Below, piece by piece: positions 1 through 11,000 of a DNA stretch of 64,000 nucleotides (position 1 is its first letter; each line of letters begins with the position of its first letter). Origin of the DNA: Syngnathus acus. Lineage: Eukaryota > Chordata > Actinopteri > Syngnathiformes > Syngnathidae. Position numbers and translations under genes: made by a program. The DNA lies in NCBI RefSeq assembly GCF_901709675.1, contig NC_051101.1, positions 11,180,501 to 11,244,500 on the forward strand, in the 5' to 3' direction. The notes beneath the pieces were generated by a model that made no database searches, was not told the origin of the DNA, and worked only from the letters and a program-made list of their open reading frames with translations.

Positions 1-520
1 TCTGTTAAGCTCCTTTATGCTATTTCATTTTGGATTTTTGACCCAATTCCCGGGTAAAAATATTTCTTCCACTGAGACTCATTTTTCAAAGAGCTCAAGA
101 TTAGATCGACGGCTGCAACAAAACAACACCTTGATACAAAATGGCTGCCTTCACAATATTCTGCTGTTAGTTTGTATCTGAGATGAAGGTAAAAGTAGGT
201 CAGAAGTGCATGTTCAGTGCAAACTCTCCTTTTATCTTCGTCACCCTAAAATATCACGTCGTGGAAGGCTGAAATCACTAATTGAATAATCTTATTAAAT
301 TCGGGATCTTCATCTCAACGTTGTTCTTAAATAAAGATTACACACGTCTGAGGAACCGCCGTAATTATCACAAGTCCTTTTGAAAAGAATCACTTGTTCA
401 TATTAAACCTATTATTTCCAATTGTCGGAAGCTTGACTGGGGGCGTGGAGTTTAATCAGACGCCCCAGATGTTCTCCCCGGGTCGCTCCGAATGCGTGCG
501 TGCGTGCGCGTCTCGCCGAG

Positions 521-530
521 GTTACGTAAC
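521..530. promoter_or_regulatory. Perfect D-box-like palindrome (PAR-bZIP/NFIL3 type)
   Basis: GTTACGTAAC at 521-530 is a perfect 10-bp palindrome containing TTACGTAA, the consensus bound by DBP, TEF, HLF and NFIL3 factors. It lies in a CpG-rich stretch with a TGCG repeat at 494-510 and an inverted GGGGCGT/ACGCCCC pair at about 441-467. Functional use is inferred from the motif only. Confidence 0.35.
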
Positions 531-1568
531 GCCAATCGTCATTACCGAGCACAAATGTTTGTGCGCAGTTGTGTGTGTTCTGCGAGTGTCTCCAGGGAAG
601 CTCCAGGAATCTTCAGCGAATTTTATTCAGGGGGGGGGCTTTGAGAGCTGGGTTCAGCCGCTATCAGTCCTATGGATCGACGTATTGTTCCGGGCTCTTA
701 TACGACTCGTGGGTTAATCCCGTTGGTCGGCTCGAGAGGAACGGACAAAGCCTGCTGCAGAATCCGAGTGTGTTGTAACCATGAAGGTGGCAGGCAGGCC
801 ATCCAGCTATAAGTGCAGGCTTGGTCTCGGAATGCACACTTGATGTGTGGTTGAATAATGCATTGCATTTAAAGTTGACCACAGCGTAACTCGGACGATA
901 GCATGCATCAGCCGTCACTTCAGATGGATGCACCTGCACGTCACCCCTCGACTCCAGCTTATACTGTTGTTTGAATTTTTCAAAAGGGCTGGTTTTTTTT
1001 TGTTTGTTCAGAACTGCAGCAAGCCGCTGATCCCAGCCCTCCCCCCCCCCCTCCTCCAGAATCCTACATTAGTTCTACTCACTAAGAGGCAGGCAGTGCA
1101 TAACGAGAGAGGAAAGACTTTTTGTTTCTTTTTGTTTTGCTAACACTACATTGGCATGTTCCCTGATGTCTGCAATATTTGTCTTTTTCTGTTTATAACT
1201 ATAGGTGAAGTAAAACATACCTGATTTTTAAAACTGCTATACAGTAGTAGGTAATACTTCGTAAGTTCATCATAAAATACCATGCATTAGTGTGATTATT
1301 GCTTTGAAAAAAGTCCTACGGAGGCTCCAAGAGAAAAATATTGCCCTCGTCTATTCAATTTTGGCAAAAAAAAAAAAAGTTAAAAAAAAAAAAAAGAAAG
1401 CTTTATAAGATGTTGGCATAGATTCGATTTTTTTTTTGCATGCAAATAAGTTGAACAAAATAATTAGAAAAAAATCGCACTTAAAAAGTGGCATATGCTT
1501 TGGCCTGTGGTGGTAGAAATAGGAAGTAACTAAAAAATAAAGTGCAACATAAAAAAAATACATGACAA

Positions 1569-1606
1569 ATAAGTAATAAATAAATAAATAAATAAATAAA
1601 TAAACA
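1569..1606. repeat. (AAAT)n microsatellite
   Basis: A run of TAAA/AAAT tetranucleotides, eight or so units, directly follows an A-rich tract. Low-complexity DNA without coding potential. Confidence 0.9.
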
Positions 1607-2051
1607 TTATTTTTCTACCTCAGTAGTGGCGAGAATATGGTCACTTGGTGCAGAAGAACATTAGCGTTATTATCATTATTACTATAATTATTACTATTCT
1701 TCCTCCGAAAGCAAAAGAAAGAAACTCTTTTTCTACGCGTGGTAGTGCAGAGAGGAAGCCAGCAGCCGTTAGCGCGCCGTTGCTAGCGTCGTCCTTGTGA
1801 AAGTCTCAACGGCGTCTGGATGCCGCGTTTGCGTTATTCTCGTCTCTATCCGGAACAGGAAGAACTCGTCGACAGTTTGTTGCTGTCGGGAAGTGCATGC
1901 GTAAAACAGTTCCATCCAGGAAAAATTGTGCTATCGTCATCGCCGTGGATCGGCCGCAGGGGAAAGCGAGGTGCAGAATGTGAGCGAGGAAGCCGGGTCA
2001 GAGCACAAAATCGACGGTTTGCGGGTTTTTTTTGTTCTCGTCGCGAGAGGG

Positions 2052-5000
2052 TCACGCATCCAGGGGCCCGAGAGGAGAGAAGGGGCCTTTGAAGCAAGCC
2101 GACTCGTAGTGCTTGTTCAGGTAACTCTTGAGCGCGAAGGTCTTGTTGCAGCGTTTGCATTTGAAGTGCTTGAAGGCCGAGTGCGTCTGCATGTGAGCGC
2201 GCAGGTTGGAGCGGTCCGCGAAGGCTTTGCCGCAATGGGCGCAGCCGAAGGGCTTCTCGCCCGTGTGCGAGCGCATGTGACCCTGCAAGAGCCACGGCCG
2301 GCTGAAGGCTTTGCCGCACACGTCGCACTTGTGTTTGAGGTCGTGCGTGAGCAGGTGCATGGCCATGGCGGGCATGGACACGTACACCTTGCCGCAGGTG
2401 GGGCATTTTTTAGCCAGCTTGCTATCCAGCGAGCGGTGCGTCTGTTTGTGTCGGCTCAGGTTGGACGAGGTGGCGTAGGTCTTGCCGCACTCGTTGCAGG
2501 TGTGCCGCTGGATGCTGCGCGGGCTGCCCATGGCTTTCCTTCTGGAGCGCCCGTCCGTGATGTAGAAGGCGTCCACCGAGTAGCCGTCGCTAACCGCCGC
2601 GTCGCCGTTGATGTAGCCGTCGGTGAGTTCGGATCCTGGGCTGTCGGGAGACTCCGAGTCCGGGGCGCCGTAGTCGCTGTGGATGCCGTCGTAGAGGGGG
2701 TCCGGCGAGGGCACCTTGATCCCGCCGTCGCTCTCGCCATCGTACGCCGACGGGCTGATGTAGTCGCTGATGTAGCCGGCTGCCGGGCGACAAGAAAACA
2801 ATGCGCTTTGAGTCCTCCTCATGACCTTTTTGACCTTTTTGATATGATGAAATTCCAGAAACGTAAACCGACAAAGACAGGAATTGGTTGTTTTTTTTTT
2901 TTTCGATCTGGTCAGCCATCTTTCCAAGCAGGCTAAGTCAATACAACAGGATGTTTTGTAAGTTGGTGTCACTTTACATTGAGGAAGTTTGGTCATCAAT
3001 ATTTCAGATTCATACATTTTTTTATAGTGTCAAATCTCTGCCTTGGGTCGATAAATGTTTGGAAATTCATGTTCACCACTTTTGGACACCATCTTGTCTA
3101 GGGGATTCGTAATTGCAGAAAGTTGTACTCCTCAATCTCCGTTTTGCTGCACCCAAAGCCAAATCCGTTGTTGTTATTTGTTAGCATGTTAGCATTAATG
3201 CAATAAAACCAAAACGTTCCGAATGGAAATCAAAAGAGCAGTAAACAAAATGAGCATTGTTCCAAATCAGGAGCCATTAAGCTAGCAATTAAAACTCAAA
3301 TGCTTTGATGGCTATTATAGAAAAGTGTTCGAAATGTTAGCAAACTTGGAGAGCAGCAAAGTAGATTTGTGCATTCAACATGAGTGTCACAGCTTAATTC
3401 TAACAAAAACTGAAATGGCTCCAGGAAGAAGAGCATGAAAACAAAGCGCGACTGTATCCTTAGATATAATTTAACGCCTGAAAATACCTCCTCTGGCTCT
3501 TGAGAGTTCCCTCCCCTAATGTCTTTTTAAAGTGTTTTCAGGGCACTGCCATGACTTTGAAGAAATTGCCCTAAAAAAATCTGAACTTAAATACATCCTC
3601 CTCATAATTTTCAAGTATTTTATTTTTTTTATTTGACTGTTTCGACCCAGCATGAAGTCATCTTAGTTTTAAGTCGCTGTTATTCTGAAGAGCCAACCTC
3701 TGCATGACTTTGTTTGTATCCGCGGGCTTCCCCTCCGATCCGAGTAGTCCCATTTCACAAAGCAACACAAGTAGGAAAACAATTATTCCCAACTCTGACA
3801 AAAAAAAAAAAAAAAAGTTGCTGCTAAATCCTGCACTGCGGTGAGCGTTACGGCCACGTCAAGCTTGGAGGAGGAAGTCGAAAAAGGTAGCGGAGGACTG
3901 CGGGTCGCGTGTGAAGCCACACAGGGCTTGTTAGCCTCGACATGATGAATACGCCACTGACAGATTTATTATTTTTTTTCCGTCTTCGCCGACGCGCAAA
4001 CACAAGTGAGGGGTCAGGCGCGGGAAGCGTACGCTGATGCAACAACGTGTCAGTGGCGACCGGGCGCAGGAGGAAGGGAGAGGAAACGCGGAGACGTCTG
4101 TTCAAGGGTGGATTAAAGTTCACCGTGTACAACAATGAGTCACGCTGCCGCCGCTTGACGATGTGTCGGCAATGAGGGCCGTTAAACACGGCAAGTGCAA
4201 ATGTCATCGTCTGTGACTCAGAGACGATCACACGTCGAACTTGTTGAGTCAATTGATTGTTCCGTGCTAACTGATAGGGAGCGTCATGCAAAAAGGAAAA
4301 TTGCTTGGAAGGTGGATGGTGAAGGTATGTCAAAAGAAACCCGATTGACACACTGATAGTCCCGCCTTCTGTTGGTGATTGGTTGTTTTTCCTCGGGCGT
4401 GGTGGTTTCTTGTATGAAAGTAAAGGCCCAAAATGAAAGCAGGAAGAGGGACGGGTGATTTTTTTTTTCTCACAGATCCTATTTATCACCAATGCCAAGT
4501 CATAATGCCAGTTTTAAAAGTTCTACTTTTTAAAAAAAAAAAGAATATTTATAATAGTAATATAATAAAATATCAACAGCATCAACTTTGTTCCGTCAAT
4601 TTATCTAAATCATAAAACTTAATTGTTTTTTAACTATTAACTCTACTGGAGTTGTTTTGAGTAACATTTTATCTACAATGTATGAAATTGAGTAAAAATC
4701 CTCAAAGAGGTAAAAGTGACCCACAAGGTTCAAAGCCTTATACTTGTTACTATTCTTGACAACAGAAACCGTTTTTCAGCGAGCACTATTTTTAGCAGCA
4801 ATGACAGTTTGGATTTCACATGTTTGGATTGTACATGTGTACTTTGAAATAATATGAATATATTAGATGGCTATAAATATCCATCCATTTTATTATTTAT
4901 TTTTCTGGGGAACTGGAGCCTATCCCAACTAATGCACTCTGAGCTCTGCTTGCCCCAAAGTCAAGTAAACGTGATCTACCTGTTTCTCCATTATTGCGTA

Positions 5001-6152
5001 ACAGATATTCCGGATGTACACGATGCGTGGAGGTTGTTCCATCTAAAAATCTATTTCCATAATCTACAAACAAATAAAGCAGCTGCCACATAAAGGCGTC
5101 TAAAGGTTGAAATTGCCCAAGGACAAAAAGACGTTAATATATTTGAAGGTAGCAGGAGGTTAACCACTGTTATTAAAATCTTACGATGGTAATAATAATA
5201 GCGCTTGGTCTTAAATGACCAAGGTATAAAAAGGTGTGCCATGAATAATCTTAATTAAAACAAGTTAATTGCTGTAAAAAGGGGCAAACAACAAAACATT
5301 CAACTCAAGCGTTGCGTAATCACCCTCTCTTAAGACAACTCTACTTTTCAGATGAACGCCATTTAATCCTTTGATGCTCATTAAAATGACGTCACAGACG
5401 ACGTTTCCAAACAAAGCCATCTGAAAATGTTCAAAATCCACAAGCTCGAGGCTGCTTATAGTTTTTACTTCATCCCTCGTGTTCGTAACCACACAAAGCA
5501 TAAATATCACTGCCAGAAGCCTGTTGAGTATTTTTTTTTTTGGGACTTTCAATGACCTATAAAGTTGAAAGGTTACTTGCCACCTCTTATGCCCTGTTTA
5601 TTTCCTTTAACCTTACTTAGCCTGTGTAGGAGGAAGCACATTGGGGAGGGGAGGGGAGGGGGGGCTGTTGACTATCAGCTCAAAATCAATAAAACATGGG
5701 ACGGATTGAGTTCATGCGACCTTCTCGCTAACATCCGCTTGAAAATAGCTCAGCGGGGAGAGAGTCTGGGACAGTCGCGGCCGAGTGAGTGCTTAGGAAT
5801 GTGAAGGTTCCATTCCGGCCCGTGAGCAAGGCAGCCGAGCCCTCGAAATGGAAAACAGCTTCACTATGTTGGCTACTGTAATTAAATGCAGAGGGGAAGT
5901 TTTGGGCAAAAAAAAAAAAAATCCTGCTTGTAAATGAGCAAATGCATCCTCAGCACATTCCGTCACGGGCTGCGGTCGCAGTGCACACTTAGTGAAGCAA
6001 CAACCGCACACACCTGTTCAAGCTGAGCCCGACCTACCTTTGTCATGTAGCCGCAGGCTGAGCGCCGTCCTGGGCCGGTAGGCGCTCTCCAAATCATCCG
6101 CGGTGGAGAAATCATCCAATTTCACCTTTTTCACCAAGAAAGACCTCGGCAT
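2052..6152 (-). CDS. scrt1: Scratch-family zinc-finger transcriptional repressor (scrt1-like), two exons
   Basis: Coding exons are 6152-6038 and 2779-2052 on the minus strand, joined across a GTAGGT donor and a CGGCAG acceptor, giving 280 aa. The start ATG at 6152 has an A at -3 and places the SNAG tail (MPRSFLVKK) at the extreme N-terminus, where it must be free to recruit co-repressors. Five zinc fingers follow at about residues 131-153, 164-184, 190-210, 218-238 and 246-267. The last is C2HC-like, ending in KHYESAC. The signature [24 protein letters not shown] precedes finger 1. Family knowledge: Scratch proteins are neuronal nuclear repressors that bind E-boxes (CAGGTG core) and compete with bHLH activators. 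The N-terminal KVKLDDFS and LESAY stretches resemble Scratch1 more than Scratch2, but the exact paralogue (1a, 1b or a third Scratch) cannot be settled here. The 5' UTR has a (TG) repeat just upstream of the start; the 3' UTR end was not found. Confidence 0.93.
4860..5000. repeat. Diverged teleost interspersed-repeat fragment
   Basis: The phrases ATCCATCCATTTTATTATTT and GGAGCCTATCCCAACTAATG are degenerate forms of a widespread fish repeat (CCATCCATTTTCTGAACCGC ... GGAGCCTATCCCAGCTGAC). The order matches that repeat but the middle part is lost. A better-preserved left end occurs at 38905-38950. Confidence 0.5.
5643..5663 (+). other. Predicted G-quadruplex in the scratch intron
   Basis: Four G-tracts of four or more (GGGG A GGGG A GGGG A GGGGGGG) separated by single A loops meet the strictest intramolecular G4 pattern. 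The G-rich strand is the template strand for the minus-strand scratch transcript, so folding would face the polymerase. Only motif evidence is available. Confidence 0.6.
5740..5880 (+). repeat. tRNA-derived SINE head (degenerate)
   Basis: TAGCTCAGCGGGG at 5746-5758 matches a Pol III box A, and GGTTCCATTCC at 5806-5816 matches box B with one mismatch. They are 60 nt apart, slightly wider than in an ordinary tRNA. The following GTGAGCAAGGCAGCCGAGCCC resembles the body of teleost SINEs (GAGCAAGGCAC...). No acceptor-stem pairing was found, so a functional tRNA is unlikely. Confidence 0.45.
6011..6019 (-). promoter_or_regulatory. Near-consensus Scratch/Snail E-box in intron 1
   Basis: On the minus strand this reads GAACAGGTG, one mismatch from CAACAGGTG, the site reported for Scratch proteins. 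It lies about 20 bp inside the intron from the scratch exon-1 donor. This position suits autorepression, as known for Snail-family genes, but function is inferred. Confidence 0.35.
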
Positions 6153-6161
6153 GGTGGTGCA

Positions 6162-6186
6162 ACACACACACACACACACACTCAGA
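6162..6186. repeat. (CA)n microsatellite in the scratch 5' UTR
   Basis: About nine CA units lie some 10 nt upstream of the scratch start codon (TG repeat on the sense strand). If transcribed, it would sit directly ahead of the initiation site. Such tracts are length-variable between individuals. Confidence 0.85.
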
Positions 6187-6687
6187 CACACGAGTCCGCA
6201 CGCACGCAAACACAGCAGACCGGCGTGGCCAGCGTGCCCACCAGGAGCAATCTCGTTAAATAGTTGCGAAGGTCTTTTAGTCTGTAGAAATTCCACCACT
6301 GGCTCCTCCTCGGCAGAGCGAGAGCAAGTTCAGCACCGGACAGCTCCCCCCCTCCTCGCTCAGCTTCCTGTGCAGCAGACAAGCGGAAGTCTACTCGCCG
6401 CCACCCTCACGTGCGATGTCGAATAAATAGATCAGCGTTTGTCTTGAAAGATGAGGAGAGGAGAAAGAGGGAGGGAGGGGAGAGTGAAATCGGCAAGCGT
6501 TGTGGAAGGAGACCTCCGGTCCAGGGTCTCGGTGGAAGTAGTCCTCAAGTCCGCCCGGCGACTCGTCGGCTCATCGCAATCCCCCCCCACCCCCTGCCCT
6601 GCTCTTCTCTTACTGCTGCTTCCCTCTCTCTTCTCTCCTCTCCCGCTTTGTGCGACGAGCTGTTCCGTGCCTGTGTCGTCTGACGAT

Positions 6688-6705
6688 CAGCTGACTGCAT
6701 TTATA
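6688..6705 (-). promoter_or_regulatory. Candidate TATA box and E-box of the scratch gene
   Basis: Read on the minus strand, 6705-6700 is TATAAA inside GCTTATAAATGC. A CAGCTG E-box sits at 6688-6693, immediately downstream. Transcription starting about 30 bp downstream would give a 5' UTR of roughly 520 nt before the scratch ATG at 6152. The surrounding 6.3-6.75 kb is CpG- and GA-rich, as expected for a developmental-gene promoter. No transcript evidence is available, so this is a positional inference. Confidence 0.4.
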
Positions 6706-8096
6706 AGCGTGGGGGGGCATAAAGAGAGAGGGAGGGGTGGGGGAGAGAGAGAGAGAGGGGCACGAAGGAGTGCTTAATTTAATCCATCCCTCCTCTCCAG
6801 GGAGCGGTGACTGGCCCAGATGATTTATTGAAGCTGTTAACCCCCCCCCCACTCGCCCCCCCAGCCTTCTTTTTGTCTTTTTTCTATCTTTCATCACTCT
6901 CTTTAATTTTTTTTGTCTGGAAGAAGTCAGCATATTGGGAAGTGATGGAAAGATGTCGTTACGATGGGCATTTGTGAACCTTTGTCAAGGTCAATTATGA
7001 GCACATTCAAGTTTATATTTTCCAGATTTTTTTTTTTGTAACTGTGTTCCTTGTGACATCTCGGGTGACGCCAATTTTCCAGGCGAATATGAGCAATCAT
7101 ACCCGGAGCGCCTTGTCATTATCATTATTGTATGCGAATGTGGCCCTCGGAGGCAAATAGATGTGGAGTGTTGCTCGGCACCTTGCGTGACAACTGTGAA
7201 CGATCCGGGGTCACGTCTTCCCCCCCGAAAAAAAACGAGGACTGTCTCGCCTCTGTGCGCGTTGCGTAACAACAGCAACACCAAGACAGAAAAAGAGAAT
7301 CATTGGCGAGAACAAAAGAGGAAGTGTTCGCTCGTCGTCTCGGTTTTCCATTTCTTTTCACAACTATCACTCAATTTCATCAACATTTTTTGTGGTTGAT
7401 GAGGACGTTTGAGGACCTTACGCAATAGTAAAGAAACATTCATACTATTAAAAAAAAAAAACCTGATTTAGGTGATATCCATCTAATAAAAATGAATCTT
7501 GCCGTAGCTTTAACGAGGCAGCACCGTGGCTCATAATTGCAAGGCCGGGAAAGTTGGTGGTCATCTGTTAAGGCTCAGATTAATTTCAGCGCACGTCTTT
7601 GATCTGCAGGGAAACCACTTAAAGATGAAGAATTTGCTATAATGTGAAAGTTTGTGCATAGGAGCAACTTAAAAAAAGTTTTAGTTGTCACTTCCCTCAC
7701 CTCACCGAGTGTTACTCTCAAATATGACCCATTTTTTGTTCAACTGGTACTTTTGCTTTCTTCTCCTTCATGTTTGTTTCAAGTCAATGAAAGAAGAATT
7801 AGGGGCCTTGCTGTAAGACCTGTAAGTCAGACGTTCAAACCATTTAACCAGGCTGTTAAAACACTAACTAGTTTTTGGTCATTGAACTTAACCACCTTCA
7901 GTGTGTCCGTGTGTGTGTGTGTGTGTGTGTGTGGGGCCTGTTTGTGTGTTGCTACCAGTCCATCTGTTGTCCTTAATCAGAAAAAGAGCAGATGAGGTTC
8001 ATCACCTGGAGACTAGCTCAGGGAGGTCCAATTATAAACACACACACTAACACACACATAAAATGCACACACCACTAAATCACCTGTCAGCTAACT

Positions 8097-8097
<1 letters not shown>

Positions 8098-8135
<38 letters not shown>

Positions 8136-8250
8136 GTTTTTTTTTAATGTATATATTTATATATTTTTAAAATATATATATATTTATATATTTATATTCA
8201 TATATATTTTAATATATATACGTATATATTTATGTATTTATGTATATATT
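8098..8250. repeat. (TA)n microsatellite and AT-rich flank
   Basis: About 16 TA units at 8100-8132 are followed by a decayed ATATTT-rich stretch to 8250. Simple sequence, prone to cruciform formation and length change. Confidence 0.9.
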
Positions 8251-9984
8251 AGTGCGATGATGCGTAAATTCCAGTTTGAGCACAAGCAGGGAAAGCGCAA
8301 TCGTTTGACATTTTCAACAATGTTTTATTTATCCTGAGAAAAGCGAGAAGAGACAGCGATGAATAGTTAACACTGACTTACATTAATGATTTCAAATACC
8401 TGTGAGAGGAGAACGTTCTCTCCTTGGTAGGCCCTCCATGATGGTTCCCCACACGTGTTGTATGCTGGGCCAGTTTTGACACAATCTAACAACGTCCATT
8501 GTTTTTAAACAGCTTATGTTGTATTGTTATGCAAACACAAACATGCGTTGACACAACACAAAGTAAGTCAAGGTTCATAAATGTCATTAAAATGCTCATA
8601 GAAATAATAATTTAAAAAGAAATTCCCTTTCTCTGCCTTTTGATTCGTTTTCTATTTGATTTATTTTACAATATTGTTTTTCTGTATCGTGTTTGACCGA
8701 TTCACACCCAAATAGATGATTTTGTTCTGTTCTGCATCACACGTAATCTTGTTTTTTTTTTTCCTCTTTTGTGGAGGTGAGCCGTGTTCTGTGCTAAAGC
8801 TGCCTCGCTCTGCAGCGATGCTAAATATTGCTGAGCAGTTCTTCTCATCAGGCACAACAACAACACACAAAGCCAGTCGCAGACACACACAAAACGAAAA
8901 CTGCTGGTCTAGGGGAGAAATGTGGCCTGTTTCTTTGCCGTTTTGATGACTCGCGTTATATTCGAATGTAGCGTACGTTAGCACAGCAAAGTGATGATGA
9001 TTTGATAAAAGACCTTGAGCTGAAATATTTGGGTGTGCAGCTGCTGGAGTATTAAGGTGAGCATTTCAATCCAGGCCGGTGTCCTAGCACCCTCTATTGG
9101 CCACCCGACACTGACCTGATGCACTAAAAATCGATTCTCTAATCAAAATATCGATTCTTTTGATACTTCCGTCCATTGACATAATTTGCGGGAATACTGA
9201 AAAAACATGTTGCTTATATGTCCGATTATTATTTTTTATTTTTTTGGTCTCGACCTCGGGTGAAACATTAAAATACAAACCTTGAGTGAATCGGGCCTTA
9301 CAATATGCCAGCGAGTGAATTCATCCCGCCTGAGCGGCCTTGGAACAAATGAATATGTTCATTTTCCACATGGTGGAAGTTGTAATCGCTGTCACTGTCT
9401 GACCCAGTGGACACGCTGCATTATTCACCATGTGATGATGAATCATAAGATTTATTGGTCGTTTAAGAGGGGCTCCGCTCTGGTTAAGAGTGGATAATCT
9501 AAATGTATAATCTTTGTAATAAATCCTTTGCAGGGGGGGGAATTCATTGGCTCCCCTTTGCACAAAATGGACTAGTCCTGGTGCAGAAGTGAAGATTAGA
9601 CATGAGACACGACTTTAGCTCTTCCTACTGAGCGATGTCGCTAAATACGACAGGAATGGACAGTCAGCAACTCACACCTGCAAAACTGACAATTAACGTT
9701 CACACACATCAAGTTGCTGCGACAAAACTGAAAAAATGCAATCCTTGGTGTTCTTACCTGGAAACATTTTGATTTTGACATATTTTATTGAACCACGAAC
9801 AATATGATGTGATTGTCAAGGAAGGAGCAGATTTACCTGCAAGCTGTTGCTGTTTTTTTTTTAAATGTCTCTTGATGCCGTCTGCTTTCCACTCAAGAAA
9901 AAAGCAATGCCAGTAAACCTTTCTACAAGTACGTTATTTTTTTGTGCTTGATCTGTCCTTGTTTTTTCTCTAGCACATCAAGTT

Positions 9985-10012
9985 TTAATAATAATAATAA
10001 TAATAATAATAA
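9985..10012. repeat. (AAT)n microsatellite
   Basis: About nine ATA/AAT units, followed by AT-rich decayed copies to about 10090. Confidence 0.9.
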
Positions 10013-10459
10013 TTAATCGTTTTAATTTATATATTATAATTAAATATAAATAATTAAATATAAATAATTATGATTTAATAAAATTTATTAATCAAAGATT
10101 AGGTTCAGTAGCAGGTGATTTTTGGTAATGGTATTAAAGCTTAAGCTTTAATAGGTCAATCTTAAAAGCATAAAAATGAAAATGTCTTATAAACCAAACA
10201 TGCTTAATAAAGGATACATTATTCACACACAAATCAAAGCGTTAACTCTGTGAAATCTGTTGCTAACCAAAACAGGAGCACCCGCCGAGGTACAAGACCA
10301 GTCTCGAATGAATTGAAAGTGTGTACCGCTTAGTGGAAATAAACAGCCTGTAGACATAGACCCTCTAACTGTTACATTTATTGTAACCAGCTCAAATATC
10401 CATTCCTTAATGCTTGTACGCTTAAAGAAAATGGCCGTCCGCTCTGGCAAAGCACCGAG

Positions 10460-11000
10460 GTGTCTTTGTGTATTTCCTTAAACTCCCGGTGACCCACAGC
10501 GAGAGGGCTATTCCTCTTCCTCTCGCCATCTTGGGGTAATTGTGTGAATCAGGGCAGATTGCATTTAGTCAGACAGCTGAGTGGTGAGCTGGCAGGGTAA
10601 TAAATGGCCTGATAACCAGCGCCACGCAGATCCCTCTCAACACTGAAATAAGAACAAAAAAAATCATTACCTGCCCCGGACAGGCCTATCCCGCCGTGTC
10701 ACATGCGATAAAGAGGGACATATTTCGGGAGGGAAAGCCGAGAGGGAGGCGCGCTCGCCACTGAAGGGAGGAGAAGAAAAATGAAGGAAGGGATAAAAGA
10801 GTGATGGAGGAAGTAAGAGACTTGTGGAAACATTGCGGGTGACATTTTTATTTGTCTTGGAGATTGATCCATTTATTGGCTCTTCCTGGAGGATGGAGCA
10901 GAAATGAGGCAGATAGAGCCGAGTTAAACATTACAATGGAATTCTATCAGAGTGAGCCGAGCGACGAGGCTTTACGACTACATCGGATCGCACGGAAACG
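10460..11000. promoter_or_regulatory. Candidate conserved non-coding element
   Basis: Against the AT-rich background this block is GC-balanced, free of simple repeats and dense in intact motifs, such as CAGCTGAGTGGTGAGCTGGC and GGTAATAAATGGCCTGATAA near 10575-10620. Such islands in the desert next to a developmental transcription factor are often enhancers. No cross-species alignment was available, so this is inference from composition and context. Confidence 0.3.

Larger units (their letters stand above)
1..2051. other. Region downstream of the scratch gene; no protein gene seen
   Basis: The part nearest 2051 should contain the scratch 3' UTR, but no convincing minus-strand AATAAA with a GU-rich element was fixed; the closest candidate is TTTATT on the plus strand near 613-618. 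A CpG-richer island at about 425-560 carries G/C boxes and a perfect PAR-bZIP palindrome. The 1360-1620 interval is A/T-homopolymer rich with an (AAAT)n repeat. Open frames here look like chance ORFs. Confidence 0.6.
2780..6037 (-). other. Single intron of the scratch gene
   Basis: This 3258-nt intron separates the SNAG exon from the zinc-finger exon, a two-exon layout typical of Scratch genes. The donor is CAAAG|GTAGGT and the acceptor TTGTCGCCCGGCAG. It holds a strong G-quadruplex motif (5643-5663), a tRNA-like SINE head (5740-5880), a diverged teleost repeat fragment (about 4870-5000), a near-consensus Scratch/Snail E-box close to the donor (6011-6019), and poly-T/poly-A runs. The 4000-4450 part is GC-balanced with AP-1-like TGACTCA-type sites and could be regulatory. 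Confidence 0.85.
6720..10440. other. Upstream of scratch: non-coding DNA with microsatellites
   Basis: No gene is recognised. It contains GA-rich low complexity (6721-6765), a (TG)n tract (about 7903-7934), dispersed CA, a (TA)n tract with AT-rich flank (8098-8250), an (ATA)n tract (9985-10012), and diverged ATCGATT-type transposon fragments near 9125-9165. Short open frames in this interval are not supported by any family resemblance. Confidence 0.7.

Noticed and set aside
1926-2936. Long plus-strand open frame of 336 codons
   Set aside because: It is the antisense shadow of the scratch zinc-finger exon; the minus strand encodes clear C2H2 fingers.
3848-4498. 216-codon minus-strand frame inside the scratch intron
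   Set aside because: No recognisable domain, low-complexity basic runs from poly-T, and no splice or promoter context.
5740-5820. Functional tRNA gene
   Set aside because: Box A and B are present but the acceptor stem does not pair and spacing is wide; fits a SINE head better.
6153-6299. In-frame N-terminal extension of the scratch protein
   Set aside because: The upstream codon is GTG, not ATG, and an extension would bury the SNAG tail that must be N-terminal.
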